From Elusimicrobiota bacterium (lineage in GTDB: Bacteria > Elusimicrobiota > UBA8919), in NCBI GenBank assembly GCA_028718185.1, contig JAQUMH010000010.1, positions 1-64,000 of the forward strand: a DNA stretch of 64,000 nucleotides. Direction: 5' to 3'. Below, in pieces: positions 54,122 to 62,300 of the stretch. The notes beneath the pieces were generated by a model that made no database searches, was not told the origin of the DNA, and saw only the letters and a program-made list of their open reading frames with translations. Numbering within the stretch: position 1 is the first letter of the stretch; the number at the start of each line of letters is the position of its first letter. The translations under genes were made by a program, and so were the position numbers.

Positions 54122-55360
54122 ATGGACAAAACAAACAAAGAAGATATTCAAATCCTTAGGGACTTAGCAAAGCAATACGCGGAAATTTCAGCAAATCCAA
54201 CACAGGAAGAAAGACGTAAACTATGGAGCGACCATTTCAGTTTAAAAAAAACCCGTCCGCCTATATTGGTTTCTTGCGGAATGTCCAGCCTTTGGTGCAG
54301 GGAAGTTTTTTCTGATAAAGCAATGAAATGCAAGGATTCTTTTTATCGCGATTATGAAAGAATGTTTCGTTTGCGATTTTTTCACGATTCCATAGGAGAT
54401 GATTGTATTTTTGAACCTTGGATTACACTTGATGCTTCCGTCCAAGGAAATGGGGAAGCTAACTGGGGAGTAGACCTGGGTCGTCACGATTCTGTAGCTA
54501 GCGGTGCCCGTAGATATGATCCTCCGATAAAAGATTGGAGCGATGTTAAAAAACTTAAAGTGATACATCACCAAGTTGATGAAAAAGACACAAAGTTAAG
54601 ATATTCAAAACTTTACGATGCAATTGGCGATATTTTAACTATTGATATAATTAGATGTCCAGTTTATTTTAGTTTTGGAGCAGATATTTCTACTGATTTA
54701 GGTAAATTACGCGGTATTGAAACATTTATGCTGGATATGTATGAAAACCCCAAGGAATTACATAATCTTTTAGCTTTTATGCAAGATGGAATTTTAACTA
54801 ACAACCAGGAAGCAGAAGATGCAAGTCATTATACTTTAACTCTGCATAATAATCAGGCTATGCCATATGTAAATGAATTGTCATGGCCAAAACCTAATAC
54901 ACCATGCAAGCGAAAAGACCTTTGGGGTTTCGTTGCAGCACAGGAATTTACACTTGTATCCCCGGAATTTCATGATGAATTTTTATTTAAGTATCAAATA
55001 CCTATTATGGAGAAATACGGTCTTGTTCATTATGGTTGTTGTGAAGACCTGACCAGAAAGATAGATATACTCAGAAAATTAAAGAACCTGCGAAGTATTG
55101 CCGTAACTCCTGTCGCTAATCTTAATAAATGTGTTGAGCAAATAGGCAGCGATTACGTAGTATCGTGGCGACCAAATCCAGCTGAGATGGTTTGTGTAAG
55201 TTGGGATAAAAACCGCATAAAAAGGATTATAGGTGATGCGAAAGAATCCTGTAAAAACAGCATTTATCATATTCGCCTGAAAGATGTACATACAGTGCAG
55301 GGAGAACCGGATAGATTAGCCCGCTGGGTAAAAATAGTCAGAGATATTATTGAAAAGTAG
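54122..55360 (+). CDS. Uroporphyrinogen decarboxylase / corrinoid methyltransferase-like protein
   Basis: Product of 412 residues without a signal peptide. The fold signature is of the URO-D superfamily: an N-terminal helical part, YDPPIKDWSDVKKLKV, and a C-terminal VHYGCCEDLTRKIDIL then SIAVTPVANL and YVVSWRPNPAE. In MtaA/MtbA-type methyltransferases of this superfamily a His and Cys at this place bind zinc, so HYGCCE may be metal-binding. True haem-pathway enzymes are about 340 residues with different arginine motifs, so a haem role is unlikely. Relatives are often seen beside carbohydrate genes in uncultured bacteria, with unknown role. GAGG precedes the start. Confidence 0.7.
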   Translation: MDKTNKEDIQILRDLAKQYAEISANPTQEERRKLWSDHFSLKKTRPPILVSCGMSSLWCREVFSDKAMKCKDSFYRDYERMFRLRFFHDSIGDDCIFEPWITLDASVQGNGEANWGVDLGRHDSVASGARRYDPPIKDWSDVKKLKVIHHQVDEKDTKLRYSKLYDAIGDILTIDIIRCPVYFSFGADISTDLGKLRGIETFMLDMYENPKELHNLLAFMQDGILTNNQEAEDASHYTLTLHNNQAMPYVNELSWPKPNTPCKRKDLWGFVAAQEFTLVSPEFHDEFLFKYQIPIMEKYGLVHYGCCEDLTRKIDILRKLKNLRSIAVTPVANLNKCVEQIGSDYVVSWRPNPAEMVCVSWDKNRIKRIIGDAKESCKNSIYHIRLKDVHTVQGEPDRLARWVKIVRDIIEK

Positions 55361-55382
55361 TATTTTAAAATTTAAATAATAA

Positions 55383-55463
55383 TGTAGCCGCAAAGCAAAG
55401 CTTTGCTTCCTTAAAGACAATCTAATGTCCAAAAATGTAGTAGCTTGCCCTTGGCAAGCACAC
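55383..55463 (+). repeat. Two palindromic extragenic elements
   Basis: TGTAGCCGCAAAGCAAAGC then TTTGC, and TGTAGTAGCTTGCCC then TTGGCAAGCAC, separated by an AATGTCC word. Confidence 0.6.
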
Positions 55464-55533
55464 ACATAATCGATAATTTCATAACACATTACACATCACG
55501 CTTTATACAATTTTAAAACAGGAGCTCTTAATC

Positions 55534-56376
55534 ATGGAGATATTTTTTTTAGGTACCGGAGCAGGTGAGTTTTTTCCTTCCATATTTTGTAATTGTCCAA
55601 TTTGTAAACAATCAAGAAAAAATGGCCGGAAAAGTCTTTCATTTGGTTGTTCTATTTTGATAGACAATCAATATCTTGTAGACGCACCGACAGGCTTATG
55701 TTTAAACATGGCATTGTTCAAGATTAAAATAAAATTTCCTTTTTATATATTTATATCACATTCTCACCAGGACCATTTTGACCCGCAGGAAATAATATCC
55801 TCGCAAAACGATAAAAAAATCAAAACACATCTTTACATAAATAAAACCATATTTAAACTTCTAAAACATTATACAAAGTTCAACCGTTTTTTTAATTTCG
55901 ATAAATTCAAGAACTACTATGTCCATATAATCAAGCCGTTTAAGTTATTAAACCTTAACAAAGATGCTGTTGTTATTCCGGTACTTGCTCATCACGATAA
56001 AACATACAACGAAGAAAACCTTAATTACATAATGAAAATCAAAGGAAAAACAATTCTTTACGCTTGTGATACGGGCTGGTATTTTGAAAAAACATGGGAA
56101 GAAATTGAAAAACATCATTATGACGCTGTTATACTTGAATGTAGTGTACCTAACAATAATAAACCTATGCAAAATGTCGATTTAATGAAATGGGGACATA
56201 TGACACTATGGGCTTTTCTAAAATTTCATGAACGTATAACAAAAAAGGGATTACTTAAACCCGGCGGGAAATTTATAGCAACACATGTCGCTCATATAGA
56301 TACACACATTTTAAAAAATAAATTATCCAAACATAATATTCAACTTGCTTATGACGGTTTAAAAATAAAAATCTAA
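55534..56376 (+). CDS. PhnP-like metallo-beta-lactamase-fold hydrolase, copy 1 (cytoplasmic)
   Basis: Product of 280 residues starting directly with the fold (MEIFFLGTGAGEF), so cytoplasmic. A CNCPIC pair near residue 20 matches the structural zinc site of PhnP-type enzymes, and ISHSHQDHFDPQE is the metal-binding HxHxDH motif. VLAHHDKTYNEENLNYIM, ILYACDTGWY and IATHVAHID give the remaining His/Asp ligands. PhnP cleaves cyclic phosphodiesters; related enzymes act on other phosphoesters. Here the substrate is open. It is the first of three tandem paralogues that differ mainly in their N-termini. AGGAGC precedes the ATG. Confidence 0.82.
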   Translation: MEIFFLGTGAGEFFPSIFCNCPICKQSRKNGRKSLSFGCSILIDNQYLVDAPTGLCLNMALFKIKIKFPFYIFISHSHQDHFDPQEIISSQNDKKIKTHLYINKTIFKLLKHYTKFNRFFNFDKFKNYYVHIIKPFKLLNLNKDAVVIPVLAHHDKTYNEENLNYIMKIKGKTILYACDTGWYFEKTWEEIEKHHYDAVILECSVPNNNKPMQNVDLMKWGHMTLWAFLKFHERITKKGLLKPGGKFIATHVAHIDTHILKNKLSKHNIQLAYDGLKIKI

Positions 56377-56377
56377 C

Positions 56378-56481
56378 CAAGTTAGGCTTGCCAAGGGTCT
56401 GGCGACAACTACAAAACTATAATTAAATTGTAGTCTCACGCCCTCGGCGTGATAACATTGAAATTCCTATACATCAAGTTA
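56378..56481 (+). repeat. Composite extragenic repeat, copy 2 (about 104 bp)
   Basis: Same blocks, order and spacing as 40249-40353 (AAGTTAGGCTTGCC, TCTGGCGACAACTAC, CCCTCGGCGTGATAAC, TTCCTATACATCAAGTTA). It begins two bases after the stop codon. Confidence 0.7.
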
Positions 56482-56527
56482 GTCCCGCCACTGAACCGTT
56501 GGCGGGCAGATACAGACCAGTTTATAT

Positions 56528-56635
56528 TGTAGCCGCAGAGCGTCAGCTCTGCTAAACATTGAAATACCAATACGTCAAGTAAATGTCCCAATGTACATCC
56601 AGTTACATTATTGTAGTGGCAGAGCTTGCTCTGCC
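56528..56635 (+). repeat. Two palindromic extragenic elements
   Basis: TGTAGCCGCAGAGCGTCAGC then TCTGCTAAACATTGAAATAC with a tail, and TGTAGTGGCAGAGC then TTGCTCTGCC. An AATGTCCCAATGTACATCC word run lies between them. Confidence 0.6.
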
Positions 56636-56672
56636 TGCATCTTTCAATAAAAGAAAATGAAGGAGTGTATTT

Positions 56673-57617
56673 ATGTCAAAAAGAACATGGTTTTTAATAT
56701 CGTTGCTTTTAATACTAATTTTAATAAAATTTAATATTTTCTCATATATACTACCAAAAGGAGAAAAGAAAGATATGGAAATACTTTTTCTTGGTACGGG
56801 CGGTGGCGAATTTCATCCTTCTATTTTTTGTAATTGTCCAATCTGCAATAATGCAAGGATAGGTGGTCGACAAAACCTTTGGTTTAATTCTTCAATACTG
56901 ATAGACAATCAATACCTTGTAGATGCACCGACAGGATTATCCTTAAACATGGCATTATTTAAGATTAACGTAAAATTTCCTTTCTATATATTTATATCGC
57001 ATTCTCACCAGGACCATTTTGACCCGCAGGAAATAATAGGTCACAGGGATGATAACACCCGCAAGATATACCTATATATAAACAAAACTATATTTGAACT
57101 TTTAAAAAATTACACAAAATTTAATCGTTTCTTTAATTTTGATAAACAAAAAAATTGTTTTGTAAATATAGTAAAACCGTTTGAATTATTAAAAATTAAT
57201 GAAGAAGCCACTGTTATGCCGGTACTTGCTAATCATGACAGGACATATAACGAAGAAAATCTTAATTACATATTAAACATTAAAGGACGCACAATTCTTT
57301 ACGCATCTGATACCGGCTGGTATTCTGAAAAAACATGGGAAGAAATAGAAAAACACCATTATGACGTTATCATACTTGAATGTACCGGATGGAAAAACAA
57401 TGAACCGATACCGGATGCCAAATTATCATGGATGGGACATATGACATTATGGTCTTTTTTAAAGTTCCATGAACGGATAACAAAAAAAGGATTGCTTAAA
57501 CCAAGCGGGAAATTTTTCGCAACACATGTCGCTCACTTAAATAAAAGTAAACTAGTAAAAACACTATCCAAGTATAAAATCCAAGTTGCCTATGACGGCT
57601 TAAAAATAAAAATTTAA
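56673..57617 (+). CDS. PhnP-like metallo-hydrolase, copy 2 (membrane-anchored)
   Basis: Product of 314 residues. The catalytic part is close to copy 1 (LGTGGGEF, CNCPIC, ISHSHQDHFDPQE, VLANHDRTYNEEN, ILYASDTGWY, ATHVAHLN). It has 33 extra N-terminal residues (TWFLISLLLILILIKFNIF) that form one membrane helix after SKR, with no obvious cleavage site. It is therefore probably anchored with the enzyme on the outer face of the inner membrane. The Met of copy 1 is still present after the added segment (KKDMEILFLG), showing that the anchor was added in front of the original start. GAAGGAG precedes the ATG. Confidence 0.82.
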   Translation: MSKRTWFLISLLLILILIKFNIFSYILPKGEKKDMEILFLGTGGGEFHPSIFCNCPICNNARIGGRQNLWFNSSILIDNQYLVDAPTGLSLNMALFKINVKFPFYIFISHSHQDHFDPQEIIGHRDDNTRKIYLYINKTIFELLKNYTKFNRFFNFDKQKNCFVNIVKPFELLKINEEATVMPVLANHDRTYNEENLNYILNIKGRTILYASDTGWYSEKTWEEIEKHHYDVIILECTGWKNNEPIPDAKLSWMGHMTLWSFLKFHERITKKGLLKPSGKFFATHVAHLNKSKLVKTLSKYKIQVAYDGLKIKI

Positions 57618-57803
57618 AGAAGGGAAATAAAAAAGGTTGTTTGTCATGCTGAATAATAGTGCTTGCCCACCTACGGTTTTTTGTCCGCCAAAGATTCAGT
57701 AGAGGAACTGGTGGAAAGCATCTCGTCTTAAAATTTTAGTTAAGATTCAAGAATGACAACATGAAATAAATGTCCCTGTGGTAAAAAATCTTTTGAAACT
57801 TTT

Positions 57804-57917
57804 GAATTCTCTTTCGATGTCATTGCGAACTCCGTAGGGGTGTGGCAATCTCAACACTTAATTGAGATTACTTCGTCGCGGAGTTTATCCCGACTTTCGT
57901 CGGGATTCCTAGTAATG
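57804..57917. repeat. MITE-like element, copy 2
   Basis: Same as 35109-35224 over about 110 bases, beginning ATTCTCTTTCGATGTCATTG; the right end is degraded (CTAGTAATGG). The bases before it (57618-57803) contain TGTCATGCTGAA and GATTCAAGAATGACAA, ends of another common inverted-repeat element, and CCGCCAAAGATTCAGT words shared with 49453. Confidence 0.65.
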
Positions 57918-57976
57918 GTATTGTTTACCTTGTGGCAAGCCACGCTGAATTAACAAGTTAAAGAGGTAAAGAAAAC

Positions 57977-58945
57977 ATGAAAAAGATTATACTGATTATT
58001 TTTTTAGCATCATCGTTTGCATTAAACCAAAAACTTGCAGCAGAACCAACAGGTGTGGAAATAATTTTCCTAGGTACCGGTGCCGGGGAATTTTGGCCTT
58101 CTGCTTTTTGTGATTGTCCAATTTGCAAAAAAACAAAGAAAGATGGTTGGAAAGAATTTTGGTTTTATTCTTCTATATTGATAGATAGAACTGTTTTGGT
58201 AGATGCACCGCCGGCAGTCGGTATATCAGCATCATTGAATAATATAAGTTTAAGTACTGTGAAAAATGTATTTATTACACATTCGCATCCTGACCACTTG
58301 GATTTAAACCAGCTTACATCTAAGGTAAGATCGATAAAAACACCTGAAGAAATAAACCAGTCAAGTCCTACGTCAAAAGTAGAAAATGCACCCGTTATTA
58401 ATGTTTACTGTAATGAAATAGTGGATAATCTTGCGAAAAGTTATCATAATTTTAACCGGTTTTGGCGACTTGATTCAATAAACCTTAAATTTAACGTTGT
58501 TGAGCCTTTTGAAAAGTTAGAAGTTGACGGAATGATTGTTATTCCGTTACTGGCAAATCACGACACCGCTAATGATGAAAAACCGCTTAATTATATATTT
58601 CAAAAAAATGATAAAACAATACTTTACGCCTGCGATACGGGCTGGTATCATGAACAGACATGGAAAGAAATTCAAAAATATCATTATGATGTTATTATAC
58701 TTGAATGCACTATGTGGAATAACAATGAAGCTATGCAAAACCGCAGCTTATTAAAAGAGACACACATGACCTTGTGGTCTTTTTTAAAGTTCCACAACTA
58801 CATTATGGAAAAGGGTTTATTAAAACCCGGCGGGAAATTTATTGCAACGCACGTCGCTCATTTAGATAAAAGTATTTTGAAGAAAATATTATCTAAACAT
58901 AATATCCAACTTGCATATAATGGATTAAACGTAATACTAAAATAG
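57977..58945 (+). CDS. PhnP-like metallo-hydrolase, copy 3 (exported)
   Basis: Product of 322 residues with a cleavable-looking signal peptide (MKKIILIIFLASSFALN, cut near LAA-EPT), so periplasmic or secreted. The fold is the same (FLGTGAGEF, CDCPIC, ITHSHPDHLDLN, LLANHDTANDEKPLNYI, ILYACDTGWY, IATHVAHLD). It is the most divergent copy: the middle carries an insertion of about 20 residues after the HxHxDH motif (KTPEEINQSSPTSK). The three copies thus place similar chemistry in three compartments. Confidence 0.82.
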   Translation: MKKIILIIFLASSFALNQKLAAEPTGVEIIFLGTGAGEFWPSAFCDCPICKKTKKDGWKEFWFYSSILIDRTVLVDAPPAVGISASLNNISLSTVKNVFITHSHPDHLDLNQLTSKVRSIKTPEEINQSSPTSKVENAPVINVYCNEIVDNLAKSYHNFNRFWRLDSINLKFNVVEPFEKLEVDGMIVIPLLANHDTANDEKPLNYIFQKNDKTILYACDTGWYHEQTWKEIQKYHYDVIILECTMWNNNEAMQNRSLLKETHMTLWSFLKFHNYIMEKGLLKPGGKFIATHVAHLDKSILKKILSKHNIQLAYNGLNVILK

Positions 58946-58963
58946 TGATTGTTTTTTATTATA

Positions 58964-59059
58964 AAGTTAGGTAAAGCTTCGCTTTGCATCTACAAACAAA
59001 TCGACATTGTAGCCGCAGAGCGTTAGCTCTGCTAAATATTGAAATTTCTGTACATCAAA
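58964..59059. repeat. Opposed palindromic elements with tail
   Basis: An inverted copy (TTAGGTAAAGCTTCGC then TTTGCATCTACAA) faces a forward copy (TGTAGCCGCAGAGCGTTAGC then TCTGCTAAATATTGAAATTT). A separate hairpin ATTCCCGCTTTCGTGGGAAT follows at 59064-59083. Nothing else is recognised up to the promoter at 59286. Confidence 0.6.
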
Positions 59060-59285
59060 ATAGATTCCCGCTTTCGTGGGAATTACATGCTGGGCAGAAA
59101 CGACACCCCATTAATGAAAGATTGTCATTCCCGAGTGCCTTAATCGGAAATCTACAACACTGAATTTTCTATACTAAATTATTAAGATTGCTGATTAGTT
59201 TATAAAAATTTACATAATTCGGACAATATCTTATCGTATAGGTCATATCTCTTAAAAATAAAAAAGCTGAAAGTAAAAAAAGTAC

Positions 59286-59318
59286 TTGACAAGGTTTTTT
59301 TTATTACTATACTATAAT
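59286..59318 (+). promoter_or_regulatory. Promoter of the terminal giant gene
   Basis: TTGACA (59286-59291) is followed by TATACT at 16 bases (59308-59313) and by a perfect TATAAT at 59313-59318. Transcription would start about 70 bases before the start codon. Confidence 0.6.
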
Positions 59319-59392
59319 ACTAAGTAGTAATTATAAATAAATAAATTCTAACGGAAGTTTGCTAGTAGCGAGACGTGCAACTGTAAACTTAA

Positions 59393-62300
59393 ATGGAAAT
59401 ATTCGTAAAGTTAAAAAAGGTATCTTTTGTCTTTCTAATAATACTTTCTTCAACACTTCTTCATTCTGCGGCACCCACAGTACCTGTCCTTTATTCACCT
59501 TCTACGGCAACATGGACAAATGTCAATATGTTTGACTGGTCTTCATCTACCACTACAACAGGTGATGCTATTTTTTACGATATAGCAGTAGATAATGCAG
59601 AAGATTTTGCAACAGTTGTTTCATCAGCTTATAATATATATAGGTCTTCCTGTTTAATATCCGAATTAGACAACACGTTAAGTGAGAATACTCAATATTG
59701 GTGGCATGTCAGGGCTAGCACTTCTACATCAGGAGAATATTCAGCATGGAGTTCTACCCGTACATTTAAGTTAGATACAACAGATGCTGTATTTAGTAAC
59801 ATGCTAGTAAAGACATCTACGGGAGGATGGGCAGCGAATACTGTATATGTTAACGTATCAACACCACAAATACGAATTAATGTTCAAGACGTCAATTCGG
59901 GATTGAGTGTAGGACAGACCGAAACTTTAGCGAGTAGTGGTTGTGTTCTCTTGATGCATTTGAATGGGAATGCCAATGATAGTTCAGGATATGGGAATGA
60001 TGGAACGATAACAGGCGCCGCATGGACAAATACACCTACATGGAAGTCAGTTGGTGGTAGTGAGAGTATTTTATTTTTTGATGGAAATGGTGATTATGTA
60101 GATTGTGGTAATAATGAAAGTTTAGATGTTACAACTGAATTTACATTATCAGCATGGATAAACCCTACAGATGTTGTTGGTTATAACGGTATTATAGGAA
60201 GAAAACCTGGTTATAGTAGTTATTATGGGTATGCTATGGGACACGAAGGCGATGGCATACATGTTAATGTAGGAGGTGGCACAAACTCAGGTCCTGCTTA
60301 TTCTATTGGGGGTAATATTAAAGCAGGTATTTGGCAGATGGTAACTGCGACATATAAAAGCGGTAATTATGGCGGTGGTAAATATGGTAAAATTGATTAT
60401 TATTACAATGGAAGCTGGTTTGATTATGATTTAATTGTAACTAGCTCAATTGTATCAGGAACTGATAAATTGGGAATAGGTTGTGGAGATGCAACTAACC
60501 GTCCGTATATTTTCCAGGGTTATTTAGATGAAGCAGGGGTATGGAATAGGGCGTTAAGTGCGGAAGAGATAGCGGTTATGTATAATTCCTGTGCAGTAAA
60601 ATACTCAACAAATGCATGGACAAGTTCTGCCATAATTACATCAACAGATACAATGTTTACGACAGGTACCGACGGAACTACAGCAATACAATTTTCAACA
60701 GCAACAGAGGTACCGTTAAAAAATGGTACTGATAACAGGATACAGTTTTTAGCCAGAGATGCAGCCGGTAATTTATCTGAGTCAGCCAGTTACACAATAA
60801 ATGTGGATACTGTTGCACCGTCAGACATAACAACACTTGCAGGAAGTAGTATTGATAATATTAGCAATATTGATGCACATTTATCGTGGTTAGCGCCTGG
60901 TTCGGATGCACAGACAGGAACTATAAATGACGGTCAATTCAAAATACGACGTGCAACTTGGTCAGTCACTCCTGAAAGTATGTGGGGAACTGGTTATGAT
61001 GCTAAGCCGGCAGTAATAGAGCAGGAAGTAACTATAGATACAACTTCCGTAACACCTCTATCTTATCAAACAACAACATTTTATACTTTAGCAAATAATA
61101 CATCACACTACTTTAGAATATGGACAAGGGACATAGTGGGTAACTGGTCAAACATATCCAATGGTTGTACTGTATATCTTTCTCCGCCACCTCCGCCTGG
61201 CAGTTTTTCAGGTGTAGCACTTTCTACATATTCCATACAATGGTCTTGGACTGATGTTGCCGGCGAGACAGGATATCGTGTACGATATTCAACAAAAGCA
61301 TCTCCTTCGGATGCACCTGCTTCACCGTCGTTACCTACTAATCAGATTACATGGACTGAATCCGGACTTATGGCGAATACGTCATATTACAGGGTTGTTG
61401 TATCTACTAATAGTCAGGGAGAAAGTGGTCTTTCAAACGCAGCAACAACTTACACACTTGCAAGCCCGCCGCTTGTACCCATAGTATTTTCTAATGTAGG
61501 GCAATCAAGTGCTACACTAACTTGGACAGCAAGTACAGATAATCCGGCATGGACAAGATATGGAGTGATAACTTCTACAAGTTCTGATTTTGCCGGAACA
61601 GCTGTCAGCACAACAGTCGCGTTTGCTGATAATCTTACAACTAACACAAAATCTGTTATTTCATTAGGTACTGATACCACTTATTATTTTAGAATATTAG
61701 CATATAATGAAAGTCAAATTCAGACAGCATCCATAGAATCCAGTACAAAAACAAAGGAAGGAATTCCTGATAGACCAAGAAATTTGAAAATTTCGGCGTT
61801 GTTAGGTACTACATCTATCTACTGGCAGTTTGATGACAATTCTACAAACGAGACAGAATTATATGTTTCCAGTAACATGGATATAACGGCAAGACTATCG
61901 ACTAATTTAGCGAACACAGCATCTAAAGGTACTACTTATTGGTTAGAATTAGGACTTTCTACTAACACACTATACACTAGATATGTTGAAGCAACTAATA
62001 TTTATGGTTCTACTTGGTCAGTTGTAATTACAAGCTACACTATGGCGGCTGCACCTTTAAACATAACTTTTTCGAACGTCGGTTTTTCAAGTGTAACAGT
62101 TCCAATCCAGTGGGATGCAAATACTAATCCTGCAGGGACAAGGTTTGGTGTTTCACGTTCAGCAAATAGTACATTCAGTGCCACGGTAAGCACCTTTGTA
62201 GTTTATTCAAATAATTTAACTACCAATTCGACAACCGCAACCGGACTTACTGCAAGCACAACATATTATTTCCGTGTTTGGGCATATAACGGTAACCAGA

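Noticed and set aside
54122-55360. Haem biosynthesis uroporphyrinogen decarboxylase
   Set aside because: It is too long and lacks the conserved N-terminal arginine motif; no other haem genes are nearby.
5295-59059. CRISPR arrays
   Set aside because: The intergenic repeats are short degenerate words or isolated hairpins without regular unique spacers, and no cas genes are present.
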